64,000 bases of DNA from GWB1-38-13 sp964608405 (GTDB lineage Bacteria; Patescibacteriota; Microgenomatia; UBA8517). Numbering within the stretch: position 1 is the stretch's first letter; the number at the start of each line of letters is the position of its first letter. This document shows positions 51,553-61,070 of this stretch, piece after piece. Made by a program: the position numbers and the translations under genes. The notes beneath the pieces were generated by a model. It did no database searches. It was not told the DNA's origin and saw only the letters and a list, made by a program, of their open reading frames with translations. The DNA is taken from NCBI GenBank assembly GCA_964608405.1, contig CAZSNC010000001.1, positions 53,096 to 117,095 on the forward strand. Reading direction: 5' to 3'.

Positions 51553-52593
51553 ATGAGTTATCGTCTAACCATTGATTCTGAAAAGGAAGCCTTTAACAGG
51601 GCGGCGCTCCACCCGCTTCAAAGTTGGGAGTGGGGAGACTTCAGAAAAGAAAGCGGTAATGGGGTAGTCAGATTCGTCAACGCTCACAAAAAAACAATTA
51701 TTGATTCATACCAACTACTCACCCATAAATTACCACTCGATAGTCTAAAAATCGGCACACTGATTAAATGCCCAAAGCCGACAAAAGAACTATTCCCATA
51801 TCTTAAAAAACTGGCAAAAGATAATAATTTAATTTTTATTAAACTGGAGCCGTCTGTTGTAAAAGACTTCAAAGACAAGGGTTCGGAAGATAAACTTGTT
51901 TCCTTGATGAAAAATTACGGTTGTGTCCCCGGTAAAAGACTTTTTACACCCACTTCTTTTTGGATTGATCTGACAAAAACGGAGGATGACTTACTTAAAT
52001 CTTTCTCCTCCAAAACCCGTTATAACATCCGTCTGGCGGAAAAACACGGTGTAAAAGTTACAGAAGATAATAGCGATAGTGCGTTTGAAAAATATTTAAG
52101 GCTCACATTTGAAACCGCAAAAAGGCAGGGTTTTTACGCACATAGCGAAAAATACCACCGACTTATGTGGAAGTATTTAAATCGGTCTTTGATTGCCAAA
52201 CATAAATCCCCCATTGCCCGTCTTCTTACAGCCTCTTACGAAAATGAGGTTATTACAGCCTGGATCCTATTCACCTGGAAAGATTTCCTTTACTACCCTT
52301 ACGGAGCGTCTTCCGACAAATACAAATCCGTCATGGCAAACAATCTCATGATGTGGGAAGCAATAAAATTCGGAAAGAGGTTGGGTTTGGAAAAATTCGA
52401 CCTTTGGGGACGGGAGGAAGGAAAAGGTTTTACAAAATTCAAAGAAGGCTATAATCCACAAGTTGTAGAGTTTCTCGGTAGTTGGGATTTTATTGCCAAC
52501 AAACCCCTTTACTACATCTACAGAATGGTTGAGTATTTAAGATGGCAGGCGTTAAAGTTCCCTTCAAAAATCAAGGCTTTGTTGCGAATGTAA
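51553..52593 (+). CDS. FemAB/FemX-like peptidoglycan interpeptide or tRNA-dependent aminoacyltransferase
   Basis: Fem-type proteins add amino acids to lipid II side chains using aminoacyl-tRNA. The 346-residue product has the double GNAT fold marks. These are the N-terminal HPLQSWEWGDFRK, the middle FWIDLTKTEDDLLKSFSSKT with RYNIRLAEKHGVKV, and the C-terminal YPYGASSDKYKSVMANNLMM and FDLWGREEGKGFTKFKEGYN. No signal peptide is present, as expected. It may build a cross-bridge in the wall made with MurJ and MltG. Confidence 0.92.
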   Translation: MSYRLTIDSEKEAFNRAALHPLQSWEWGDFRKESGNGVVRFVNAHKKTIIDSYQLLTHKLPLDSLKIGTLIKCPKPTKELFPYLKKLAKDNNLIFIKLEPSVVKDFKDKGSEDKLVSLMKNYGCVPGKRLFTPTSFWIDLTKTEDDLLKSFSSKTRYNIRLAEKHGVKVTEDNSDSAFEKYLRLTFETAKRQGFYAHSEKYHRLMWKYLNRSLIAKHKSPIARLLTASYENEVITAWILFTWKDFLYYPYGASSDKYKSVMANNLMMWEAIKFGKRLGLEKFDLWGREEGKGFTKFKEGYNPQVVEFLGSWDFIANKPLYYIYRMVEYLRWQALKFPSKIKALLRM

Positions 52594-52607
52594 GTAAGAA
52601 AAATTCA

Positions 52608-53093
52608 TTAATTAATACTCTTTTTGGAAAGTAGAGATTTTATTTTTTCTTTGTTTTTTTCAACTATTTCTTTTTGTTCCGGCCAGAAGAAGTCCGGAAT
52701 TGATTCCAGGTCAAACCACTCCATAATGTAATCCTCTTCACCCTCCTGAAGTTCTTGTCTGCCTTCAATCTGATTTGTCAGAAAAAGATAATAGTACGTC
52801 TTTCTCCATTCACTCTTTTCCAAAGTTAATCTTTCTTTCATCCCCAGTTCCGACACAAATTGCAGCTCGCTTAATCCAATCTCTTCTTCAATTTCTCGCG
52901 CGGCAGCTGTGGTAAATTCCTCCCCATCTTCGACTTTTCCTTTAGGCAACATATACTTTGTATACTTTTTGTCCCTAAGTAAGGCTGCCATTAATTTATC
53001 TCCCTCTTTTCGGACAACCAAACCCCCCGCAGAAACAGCTGAAGGAAAATTTGGGTCAAGGGGTTTTGTGTACCAACTTTTGTCTATTTTCAT
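52608..53093 (-). CDS. Nudix hydrolase
   Basis: The 161-residue product contains a perfect Nudix box from GKVEDGEEF through TTAAAREIEEEIGL (about residues 50-72), the magnesium-binding loop that hydrolyses nucleoside diphosphates linked to another group. The N-terminal strand SAGGLVVRKEGDKLM and LLRDKKYTKYMLPKG resemble diadenosine polyphosphate hydrolases. It overlaps the preceding membrane protein gene by four bases, so it is translationally coupled to it. Substrate unknown. Confidence 0.92.
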   Translation of the reverse strand: MKIDKSWYTKPLDPNFPSAVSAGGLVVRKEGDKLMAALLRDKKYTKYMLPKGKVEDGEEFTTAAAREIEEEIGLSELQFVSELGMKERLTLEKSEWRKTYYYLFLTNQIEGRQELQEGEEDYIMEWFDLESIPDFFWPEQKEIVEKNKEKIKSLLSKKSIN

Positions 53094-53644
53094 ACAAAAT
53101 TAATAATACTCTGTGTAATTATTGCCCAAAGTGAGGTTGAAAAAATAACAATCATTTCCGAAAGGAGAGTATTTCTTTTTATTAAACTTATAAGACCCAC
53201 TGAAAATATACCCAGTCCCAGAATGGCTATATTCATATAAGAAATGTAAGTATAAATATTTCTATACGAGTAAGTTATCAATAACAGTCCGATATATAAA
53301 AATACTGTATACAACAATATAAATGTTTTGTGCAAATCATAATGTTTAATTTCATCAAAAACTGCACACAACAGGAAAAATAACGATGATATTCCTAAAA
53401 ATATTCCTCCAACAACCGAAGACAATGATAAAAATTCATTTGATAGCATATATGCATACAATAATTGAAATACTCCTGAAATAATTATCCCAATATTTAT
53501 GAGTTGTCCGTAAATTGGCACCTTCACTGTCTGACTAATACTTGTCAATCTGAATCTTTTTTTAAATACTAATAACGGAGTAACCAATAATAAGATTGCC
53601 GATACAACGACAATAATTCCACTATATATTACGAAATTCTGCAT
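53090..53644 (-). CDS. six-helix membrane protein, possibly DUF998-like
   Basis: The 184-residue product is almost entirely hydrophobic with about six membrane helices. The middle segment CAVFDEIKHYDLHKTFILL, between helices 3 and 4, recalls the FPED..H loop of DUF998 proteins, but similarity is weak. It lies between the helicase-nuclease gene upstream and the Nudix gene (four-base overlap). Function unknown. Confidence 0.65.
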   Translation of the reverse strand: MQNFVIYSGIIVVVSAILLLVTPLLVFKKRFRLTSISQTVKVPIYGQLINIGIIISGVFQLLYAYMLSNEFLSLSSVVGGIFLGISSLFFLLCAVFDEIKHYDLHKTFILLYTVFLYIGLLLITYSYRNIYTYISYMNIAILGLGIFSVGLISLIKRNTLLSEMIVIFSTSLWAIITQSIINFV

Positions 53645-53658
53645 TATTAACAGTTATC

Positions 53659-56565
53659 TTATTTTTCGTCAGCTTTACAAAACAGTTTATACTCACAGGT
53701 TTCACAAAGTAAATTGCCCAAACATTTAAAGTCCGATTCCTCTATCTGTTTTTTGTATTCGAGAATATTTTTCTTAGCCTCTTCCATTTGCTTCATTGTT
53801 CTTCTCGTTGTTACAATCTGCGGGGTGTCAAAGTAATAAAGTGAAAGCTTTACGTTTTCCGGCTTTCTATTAAACGGGTATTCGGGAATCATGTTTGCCG
53901 CCAACGCATAGATACACAATTGTAAATCGGAATCCGCCTCTTTTTGCGATATTGGGTGGGCACCAGTCTTGTAGTCAATAATATGAATTTCCCCTTTGTC
54001 TTCATCGACTCTGTCGATTTTTCCACCCACCATAAGGTTTCCAATCCTTACATTAAAATTTTGTTCCAAGGCGATTGGTTGAATTTTTGGATCATAATAA
54101 TTATCCAGAAAGTACTTCAGGAATCCTTTTGCTTTTTCGAAAGATCCTTTTTCGTGAGATTTGCTCATATACCCTTCATTGATCCAGTTTTCTTTTAGGG
54201 TTTCATTCATAAGATCAAGGTTTGCTTTTTCTCCCCTGGCAACTTTTTCGTAAAATGACTTCATCGTTAAATGAAAACTGTTTCCGAAACTTTGTGATGA
54301 AGTTGCGGGGGTTGGAAGTTTGTAAATATAGCGCAGTTTGTAATGAAGCGGGCATATTTTAAAGGTTTCAATCTGCGAATATGAAAGGTAATCCACATGG
54401 ATTTTCTGTGCCACTTGCCCCCCTGTAATTTTATCTTTTGACTCGTATTCTAAAAACGATAATTGTTTGTTATCAGTAATTGTTTGTTCACTTTTCATTA
54501 CACCGTCCCCTAATGCTTCAAAAATAAATGGGGAGAGTTTCTTTTCTCTTTTTCCTTCGCCGTAGTAATCAGCAGCTGTCAGAAAAAGCCTGTCTTTTGC
54601 CCGTGTCATACCGACGTAAAAAAGGCGTCTTTCTTCCTGCATATGATAATTCCCCTCCGGGAGAACTTCTTTAATCAGATCCTCGGGAATTGGAATTTGC
54701 TCGTGTCTCTCAATTGTCGGAAACCTCTGGGAAACAAGGTTGACTAAAAAGACGACAGGAAACTCAAGTCCTTTTGCGGAATGAACGGTTAAAATATTGA
54801 CTGCGTTTATATCGCTCCAGTCGGTGTCGGCAGCCAAAGGAGATTCACCTAACTCACTTGCCAAATCAATCCAATCAACAACTGCTGTTACTTTTGCATC
54901 TTCATGCTCAACCTCATAAGTTTTTAATTTATCGAAAAACTTTGAAATATTTTTTGCACGTTTTTCCGCATCTGAAGTGTCTGGATTTAATAATTTCTGT
55001 ATAAGACCCGTTTCCTCAAGGAAGTTATACAAAAGCTGTCCCGCCGTTTCTTTCATAATCAGTTTTTGCTGTCTTAAGACGATGTCCAACACTTTGTTTA
55101 TTTTTTCTCTCGAATCTTCACTCATAAAAACATCTGAGTTTTTCTCAGAAGCTTCAAAAAGGGAAAGATTTTTTCTCTTGGCATAATTGGTAAGACTTAT
55201 CAAATCACGCGCTGGAATGTCTAAAAATTCTATCGACAAAAGACGATACATCGAGACCGAATCTTCAAAATCGTATAAAACTTTAAGGTATGCAATAAGG
55301 TCAACTATTTCCGGCTGTCTGAAGAGTCTTCCAGGACCCAAAAATTGGCAGGGAATGCCGTGACGGGAAAGGGCACGCATAAAAGGATCCGAGTGGTTGT
55401 TTGCGCGAACCAAAATTGCGACATCACGAAACGATATTTTTTCGTCTTTAATTATTTCCACAATGGTTTTTGCCACCGCATCCGCTTCGTTTTCAACACG
55501 GCCTTTGTGAATCAGTACAACATCCTCACCCTTACCCTTCTTCACACTTTCTAAGTTTTTACAAATTCCCATTTTATCTTCCAAGGTGTCGGGTGCATTA
55601 AAACGGGAAAGTTTGTAGGAAGCGTCAAGTATGGTTTGTGTAGAACGATAGTTAGTTGTCAAGACAATCATCTTTGCTTTCTTGTAATCTTTTTTGAAAT
55701 ACAAAATGTTTGAAACGGCCGCTCCACGGAATTTATAAATCGACTGCAAGTCATCGCCAACAACCGTCAGGTTTCCACCACCATTGGGGGGCGATAATAA
55801 CTTAAGAAGTTCGTACTGGGAAATATTTGTGTCCTGAAACTCATCGACAAGGACAAATTTAAACTGTTTTTGAAAATCTTTCAAAATATTCGGCCGTTTT
55901 CTGAAAAGCTCTAAAGTTTTTGTTATCAAATCACCAAAGTCCATTACCCCTTCCTTAGTCTTCAGATCATCATAGGTTTTATAGGCATTTGCCAATTCCA
56001 TCCACTTTTTCAGTTCAATTTCTTCCCCATCAGAAATTTTTGAATCCTGTTTTTCTATTTTTGTTTTTATCCAATTAAGATATTGATCGGGTGTTATGTC
56101 CTCATCCTGAAGACGGGAAAAGTGGTTTAACATTCCGTCAATAAATTTTGTTGGATTTCCGAGCGGACGGAAATAATCAAGATCAAATTTAAATAAATTT
56201 TTCCTAACAAAAGCAATTGATTCCGCCTGAGTATTAAGTTTGTAGGAAGGGTTTAAACCAATCTCAAGTGCCTGACTGCGAAGAATCTTATCGCAAAAAG
56301 AGTGGAATGTTGAAATCCACATTTGTGTATATCCGTAAGGGAGTGCAATATCAACTCTTTCCTGCATCTCACGGGAAGCTTTCTCAGTAAAAGTAAGGGC
56401 TAAAATTTCAGAAGGTTTGGCGAGATTTTCAGAGATCAAATACTTAATCCTTTCAGTGATAACAGTAGTCTTCCCGGTTCCGGCACCGGCAACGATTAAA
56501 AGCGGACCCTTTTTATATTTAACGGCTTCAAGTTGTTCTTTATTGAGTTTCTTTTCCTCACCCAT
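53659..56565 (-). CDS. UvrD/AddA-like helicase fused to PD-(D/E)XK nuclease with Fe-S cysteines
   Basis: The 968-residue product combines a helicase (Walker A AGAGTGKTTV, LALTFTEKASREM, Walker B VDEFQDTN, GDDLQSIYKFRGA, TVHSAKGLEFPVV, YVGMTRAKDRLFLTAA) with a C-terminal nuclease. The nuclease has SYSQIETFKICPLHYKLRY, GGKIDRVD and IIDYKTG, and ends CETCEYKLFC. The Cys in KICP plus the last three cysteines form the AddB-type 4Fe-4S staple. It is likely a single-chain double-strand-break end processor. It starts just after an inverted gene pair, alone on the minus strand with 53090 and 52608 downstream. Confidence 0.95.
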   Translation of the reverse strand: MGEEKKLNKEQLEAVKYKKGPLLIVAGAGTGKTTVITERIKYLISENLAKPSEILALTFTEKASREMQERVDIALPYGYTQMWISTFHSFCDKILRSQALEIGLNPSYKLNTQAESIAFVRKNLFKFDLDYFRPLGNPTKFIDGMLNHFSRLQDEDITPDQYLNWIKTKIEKQDSKISDGEEIELKKWMELANAYKTYDDLKTKEGVMDFGDLITKTLELFRKRPNILKDFQKQFKFVLVDEFQDTNISQYELLKLLSPPNGGGNLTVVGDDLQSIYKFRGAAVSNILYFKKDYKKAKMIVLTTNYRSTQTILDASYKLSRFNAPDTLEDKMGICKNLESVKKGKGEDVVLIHKGRVENEADAVAKTIVEIIKDEKISFRDVAILVRANNHSDPFMRALSRHGIPCQFLGPGRLFRQPEIVDLIAYLKVLYDFEDSVSMYRLLSIEFLDIPARDLISLTNYAKRKNLSLFEASEKNSDVFMSEDSREKINKVLDIVLRQQKLIMKETAGQLLYNFLEETGLIQKLLNPDTSDAEKRAKNISKFFDKLKTYEVEHEDAKVTAVVDWIDLASELGESPLAADTDWSDINAVNILTVHSAKGLEFPVVFLVNLVSQRFPTIERHEQIPIPEDLIKEVLPEGNYHMQEERRLFYVGMTRAKDRLFLTAADYYGEGKREKKLSPFIFEALGDGVMKSEQTITDNKQLSFLEYESKDKITGGQVAQKIHVDYLSYSQIETFKICPLHYKLRYIYKLPTPATSSQSFGNSFHLTMKSFYEKVARGEKANLDLMNETLKENWINEGYMSKSHEKGSFEKAKGFLKYFLDNYYDPKIQPIALEQNFNVRIGNLMVGGKIDRVDEDKGEIHIIDYKTGAHPISQKEADSDLQLCIYALAANMIPEYPFNRKPENVKLSLYYFDTPQIVTTRRTMKQMEEAKKNILEYKKQIEESDFKCLGNLLCETCEYKLFCKADEK

Positions 56566-56603
56566 GAAGCTATTTTAACACGAAGAAAGAGATAATATTT
56601 TAA

Positions 56604-57182
56604 CTATATCCCCAATTTTTCCCGTATTGTTTTGAGTAGTAGTGGAAAAGTAGTATACCCAAATTCACTATTCAGGTGACCTCCGTTTGGAACCACAATT
56701 AATTTCTTCGCGCCGCACAGTTTTGGAAACTCCTCTAAAATTTCAAACGGAATGTACGGATCATTGTCTCCGGCAAAACAAACAATTTCCCCGCAATTTT
56801 CTTTTACTTTATTCCAATCTACACCCCTTTTTATAAATGGCTCATTTAATAAATTGTACTCACCCAAATCCTTTTCGGACATTTTTGCAAATCCCGACAC
56901 AAAGAAACAGGCACCTATTTTTTTATCGATTGTTTCCAAATACTGACAAACAGATAGTGGAGACATCGAGTGAGCAATAAAAATAATTTCATTACTGGGT
57001 CCACCCAACTTTTCAACACTTTCTTTAATTACCTTTATCCAACCCTCAGGATTCTGTCCTTCAGGAGTAGGAAGTTGGGGACAAACTACTTCATGCCCAA
57101 TCTTTTCCAACTCTTTTGAAAGCCACGGAAACCAGTTACCGTCGGGTGAACCAAAAGTTCCATGTAAAATAATGAAATTCAT
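56604..57182 (-). CDS. alpha/beta hydrolase, RBBP9/YdeN family
   Basis: The 192-residue product begins FIILHGTFGSPDGNWFPWL. It has the nucleophile elbow AHSMS (Ser72, family form of GHSLG), the acid in FAGDNDPYIP and the His in NGGHLNSEFG. RBBP9-like serine hydrolases are small and their substrates mostly unknown. Its start overlaps the RmuC stop by four bases, so the two are coupled. Confidence 0.9.
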   Translation of the reverse strand: MNFIILHGTFGSPDGNWFPWLSKELEKIGHEVVCPQLPTPEGQNPEGWIKVIKESVEKLGGPSNEIIFIAHSMSPLSVCQYLETIDKKIGACFFVSGFAKMSEKDLGEYNLLNEPFIKRGVDWNKVKENCGEIVCFAGDNDPYIPFEILEEFPKLCGAKKLIVVPNGGHLNSEFGYTTFPLLLKTIREKLGI

Positions 57183-58138
57183 TGACGTTCTTCTTTTTTC
57201 TTTTCTACAGTTGTACCAAGAGTTTTTGTAGAAGTAATTTTTTGACCAAGTTGAGAAAAGACAGTTACAACCCCATCCATTGTATTATGCGCATTTGTAA
57301 TATGTTTTTGCAGTACTGACAGATTATCTCCTACTTTCTCATAATCTTTCTGAATAGCACGAAGCGAGGCAAGAATTTCTTTTGCCTGGCTTTCAATCTT
57401 CTGACCTTCAAAGCTCATGAGGATTGCTTTAAGGTATGCATAAAAAGTGGTTGGGGAGACCGGAAGAACTCTTTTGTTCCCTGCATAATCAAAAAGGGAG
57501 GAATTATTCACAACTTCATAATAAATCGCCTCTGAAGGAATATACATCAGTGCGTAATCGATTGTCCCTTCTTCCGTTAAAATGTATTTCCTGCTTATGT
57601 CGTCGATGTGTTTTTTGACATCGGACTCAAAAAGCTTTTGATATGACACTCTCTCTTTATCGTCCTGAGATTTGCTGATCCTTCTAAAGTTCTCCATCGG
57701 AAACTTAGAGTCTATAGGGATAATCCCTGCCGATGTCTTTATGGCCGCATCAACTTTCTCACCACTTCGAAAAACATATTGCAGATTGAAAGATTCCTTC
57801 GGGAGATACTGCTTTAAAAGTTCGTTCAACACCTGCTCGCCGATGTTTCCACGGATTTTCGGGTTTTTTAGAAAGTCCTGAAGTTCCCGCATCCCCCGCC
57901 CAATCTCACTCATTTCACCAATGTTTCTTTGAACGGCACTTATCACGCTTGTTGCACTGTCTAATCTTTCGTTAAAAGCCTTTCCCTGTTCATTAAGCCT
58001 CACATTTGTCGTTTTAAGATATTCCAAAAGTTCAGATGAAGGCTTTTGTTTTTCCCCCAGGTCGTTTATTTTTTTGTTGATGTATAAAATGACCAATAAA
58101 AAACCGACAATTATTGTAATTATGACTACCATTTCCAT
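57179..58138 (-). CDS. DNA recombination protein RmuC
   Basis: RmuC-family proteins limit certain DNA rearrangements and carry a degenerate restriction-like fold. The 319-residue product has an N-terminal membrane helix (about residues 3-22) and a coiled coil. The RmuC core follows with RGNIGEQVLNELLKQYLPKE, AAIKTSAGIIPIDSKFPMEN, ALMYIPSEAIYYEVVN and RVLPVSPTTFYAYLKAILM. Length is normal for shorter members. It is divergent from the plus-strand gene at 58159 across 20 bases that contain TATAAT on each strand. Confidence 0.95.
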   Translation of the reverse strand: MEMVVIITIIVGFLLVILYINKKINDLGEKQKPSSELLEYLKTTNVRLNEQGKAFNERLDSATSVISAVQRNIGEMSEIGRGMRELQDFLKNPKIRGNIGEQVLNELLKQYLPKESFNLQYVFRSGEKVDAAIKTSAGIIPIDSKFPMENFRRISKSQDDKERVSYQKLFESDVKKHIDDISRKYILTEEGTIDYALMYIPSEAIYYEVVNNSSLFDYAGNKRVLPVSPTTFYAYLKAILMSFEGQKIESQAKEILASLRAIQKDYEKVGDNLSVLQKHITNAHNTMDGVVTVFSQLGQKITSTKTLGTTVEKKKEERQ

Positions 58139-58158
58139 TACCTATATAATAGCATTAT

Positions 58159-58512
58159 ATGGTTTTACACCGTAAAACGATTGAGCGAAAGAAAGAAGTA
58201 AAATTGCGAAAAAGTTTCCTGCCGACATTTATCATCACCGTTTTTCTTTGGCTCGGTGTTTTTGGAATTGTGTATTTTGTCGATCCCCACCAATCCGGTG
58301 CGATCCCTTTGTTTTTTGTAGCCGTACTTTTTGCCCTATTTTTTGCCCTCTCAATTGTGTTTATTAACTCGAGAAGGGGGTTTATTGTAGCTTTAGCGTT
58401 GACGGTATTTGTAATTCTTCGCTATTTCGGTTTGGGAAACCTTCTTAATTTTTTCCTTCTTGCAGGAATAGGTATAGCGGCTGAGATTTATCTTTCCAGC
58501 AAATCACGTTAA
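58159..58512 (+). CDS. small four-helix membrane protein, function unknown
   Basis: The 117-residue product has a basic N-terminus (HRKTIERKKEVKLRKS) and four membrane helices filling the rest, with SKSR at the end. Its stop and the next gene's ATG overlap by one base, so it is coupled to the GT87-like gene. A perfect 7-bp palindrome lies directly after its start codon. No family was recognised. Confidence 0.68.
   Translation: MVLHRKTIERKKEVKLRKSFLPTFIITVFLWLGVFGIVYFVDPHQSGAIPLFFVAVLFALFFALSIVFINSRRGFIVALALTVFVILRYFGLGNLLNFFLLAGIGIAAEIYLSSKSR
58162..58178 (+). repeat. perfect inverted repeat after the start codon of the 58159 gene
   Basis: GTTTTAC, three bases ACC, GTAAAAC, beginning directly after the ATG. 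It can form a tight 7-bp hairpin in the mRNA or serve as a small protein-binding palindrome between the divergent rmuC and membrane-protein genes. Function is not shown. Confidence 0.5.
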
Positions 58513-59609
58513 TGAAAATTTCAAAGTCGTCATTAATTACTCTTTTTCTTATCGTTCTTAACCTTGCGCTTTTTTACAAACTTCGTTTTTTTCTCCCACT
58601 ACTTAGCGGAAAGGCCCAACTTCTTGATCTGGAAACTTACTTGAGACTTCTTTCTGACATTAAAGATGGAATTAATCCATATACCGTTTCCTACATGCAG
58701 TCCCTTGGACCCCCATCCGTATTTTATTACTTTCTTCCGTTTTCAATTTTTGATTTGTCAGTATCCATTCCGCTTTATACCCTTACTAATATAATTTGCG
58801 GTTTTGCTACTTGTTTCCTTTTTTCGAGAACATTTTTTGAAGATAAATTAAAATGTTTTTTAATTCTGACACTTATTTATTTTTCTTCCTTTCCTGTCAG
58901 GTTTTCGATCGAGATGGGTCAACCAAATACCGTAATCGGACTGTTTCTTACCTTTCTGATATGCTACCCCAGAACAAAATATTTGAGCTTCATTTTAAGT
59001 CTGATAATGATTATTAAAACTAATTATTTTGTCCTTCTTTTATCGTTTATCAAAAGTAATTTTTGGGCAACAGTAAGGGCACTCTCATATGTAGCAATCA
59101 TCACTTCGCTTTTGTTTGCCGTAATCAAACCCTCCATTTATTCCTATTACATCACGGAAAAAACAGGGGGTTTTCTTCTTAACACAAATAATTCCTCCTT
59201 TGATTACTACAATCAATCGATTCCCACTAAAATCGGTGGTGCTATTCCTGAAAAGTCGGGTGTTGTGATATATACAACCATTATTTTCTTTATTTTCTGG
59301 AAAGTTTTCAAAACGCAAAATTTGATGCTTGGAGCGTTAGCATCTGTCATGGCATCGCCAGTATCGTGGCAGCATTATTTTGCAGCTCTGTTTCCTGTTT
59401 ATCTTTACTCCATAATCAAAACAAAAGGTATTTTAAGAATCCTTTCGTTATTTGCATTTTTCCTTTACTGGATAGAATTTCCGTTTCTGCATCATGCACA
59501 GGTGAATCTGTTTACAGTAATACTGTCCAAACACTATCTGATTTCGGCAATGTTGTTGTTTTTAATAATTAGTAAAAACAAACTAATTTCCCACCCAGCT
59601 TCAAAATGA
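58512..59609 (+). CDS. GT87-like (DUF2029) membrane glycosyltransferase
   Basis: The 365-residue product has about ten membrane helices. The first exterior loop has LDLETYLRLLSDIKDGINPY, and later the PPSVFYYFLPFS segment, NQSIPTKIGG and ASPVSWQHYFAALFPVYLYS fit the GT87 pattern (PP box, SPVSWEHH-like motif). Such enzymes add mannose or related sugars from polyprenyl donors. It is coupled to the small membrane protein upstream. Donor and acceptor unknown. Confidence 0.8.
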   Translation: MKISKSSLITLFLIVLNLALFYKLRFFLPLLSGKAQLLDLETYLRLLSDIKDGINPYTVSYMQSLGPPSVFYYFLPFSIFDLSVSIPLYTLTNIICGFATCFLFSRTFFEDKLKCFLILTLIYFSSFPVRFSIEMGQPNTVIGLFLTFLICYPRTKYLSFILSLIMIIKTNYFVLLLSFIKSNFWATVRALSYVAIITSLLFAVIKPSIYSYYITEKTGGFLLNTNNSSFDYYNQSIPTKIGGAIPEKSGVVIYTTIIFFIFWKVFKTQNLMLGALASVMASPVSWQHYFAALFPVYLYSIIKTKGILRILSLFAFFLYWIEFPFLHHAQVNLFTVILSKHYLISAMLLFLIISKNKLISHPASK

Positions 59610-59628
59610 TGTAAAATACGTAAAGCAG

Positions 59629-61050
59629 ATGGACAAATACTACATCACAACAACGCTGCCTTACGTCAACGCCGATCCACACATCGGTTTTGCCCTTGAG
59701 CTTTTTCAGGCCGATGTTCTAGCCAGATACTACAAACTTCTTGGAAGTGAAGTTGTTTTTAATTACGGCACCGACGAGCATGGGGTTAAGGTATATACCA
59801 AAGCCAAAGAGGAAGGGAAAGATCCAAAAACTTACTGTGATGAATATGCAGTAAAATACAAAGCCCTTAAAAAACATTTCAACCTGATAAGCACTAATTT
59901 CATAAGAACAACCGATGAATATCATATTAAAGCGGCACAGGAGTTTTGGACAAGGTGTTTTAAAAACGGTGACATCTACAAAAAGAACTATAAAACAAAA
60001 TACTGTATCGGATGCGAACTGGAAAAAACCGATTCAGAATTGAATGACGGAAAGTGCCCGATCCACCCAAACCGGGAAATAGAAATTCGTGAAGAAGAAA
60101 ACTACTTCTTCAGGTTTTCAAAATATCAAGAAACGCTCCTTGACCTATACAAACAAAGGCCGGATTTTGTCATCCCTGCAAACAGATTAAAAGAAATTGC
60201 AACCTTTGTTAAAGCTGGTCTGCAGGATTTTTCAATATCACGCCTTAAATCAAAGATGCCTTGGGGAATTGAAGTTCCCAACGACCCCGAACATGTGATG
60301 TACGTCTGGTTTGATGCACTTATCAACTACGTCTCAACCCTCGGTTGGCCGAAAGACAATGAAAACTTTGAGGGTTACTGGCCTGGGACCCAGGTAGCTG
60401 GAAAAGACAACCTGCGTCAGCAATCGGCGATGTGGCAAGCAATGCTCGCATCAGCCGGACTTCCATTTTCAAAACAGATTTTTATCCATGGATTTTTGAC
60501 CCTAAACGGGCAAAAGATCAGCAAAAGCCTGGGCAACAGTATCGACCCGCTGGATCTTATCAATAGGTACAGTGTTGACGCCGTCCGTTACTATTTTCTG
60601 GCCAAAACGGATCCCTTTGAGGACGCCGACTTTACGTATCAGAAATTCGAAGAGTCGTACAATTCAGATCTTGCAAACGGATTGGGAAATTTAGTCGCGA
60701 GGGTTTCGAAAATGGCGGAAAACGCCGGTCTTATGGTTGAAAAAACAAAGGACCTAAAACCCAATAAAGAAATCGGAAACGAGATTGAAAAATTTGCTTT
60801 TGACAAAGCATTATCGCTTATTTGGGACAATATCAAAAGTCTCGACCAATTAATAAACACAAAAAAAGTCTGGACACTTGAGGGGCAAAAACAAAAAGAT
60901 ATTTTAGTTGATCTCATCGATAGAATCAGGCAACTGGCATTTGACATCAAACCTTTCCTTCCCGACACCTCGAGCCAAATAGAGGAATGTTTCAAAGGTC
61001 CGAAAATCAAAAGTACAAAACCTTTGTTTCCACGACTAAAACTTGCATAA
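59629..61050 (+). CDS. metG: methionyl-tRNA synthetase, variant motifs
   Basis: The enzyme charges tRNA-Met. The 473-residue product has the class I core with zinc-knuckle cysteines (YCIGCELEKTDSEL, then CPIH), VWFDALINYVS and IHGFLTLNGQKISKSLGNSI. The HIGH signature reads HIGF (residues 18-21) and KMSKS reads KISKS. In the methionine pocket the segment KDNLRQQSAMW has Gln264-Gln265 where E. coli has Phe300-His301. It stops after the anticodon helix bundle with no C-terminal dimerisation domain. Nonetheless it is the only MetRS candidate seen and is otherwise intact. Confidence 0.95.
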   Translation: MDKYYITTTLPYVNADPHIGFALELFQADVLARYYKLLGSEVVFNYGTDEHGVKVYTKAKEEGKDPKTYCDEYAVKYKALKKHFNLISTNFIRTTDEYHIKAAQEFWTRCFKNGDIYKKNYKTKYCIGCELEKTDSELNDGKCPIHPNREIEIREEENYFFRFSKYQETLLDLYKQRPDFVIPANRLKEIATFVKAGLQDFSISRLKSKMPWGIEVPNDPEHVMYVWFDALINYVSTLGWPKDNENFEGYWPGTQVAGKDNLRQQSAMWQAMLASAGLPFSKQIFIHGFLTLNGQKISKSLGNSIDPLDLINRYSVDAVRYYFLAKTDPFEDADFTYQKFEESYNSDLANGLGNLVARVSKMAENAGLMVEKTKDLKPNKEIGNEIEKFAFDKALSLIWDNIKSLDQLINTKKVWTLEGQKQKDILVDLIDRIRQLAFDIKPFLPDTSSQIEECFKGPKIKSTKPLFPRLKLA

Positions 61051-61070
61051 AAAACTAAGTAAGTACAAGT

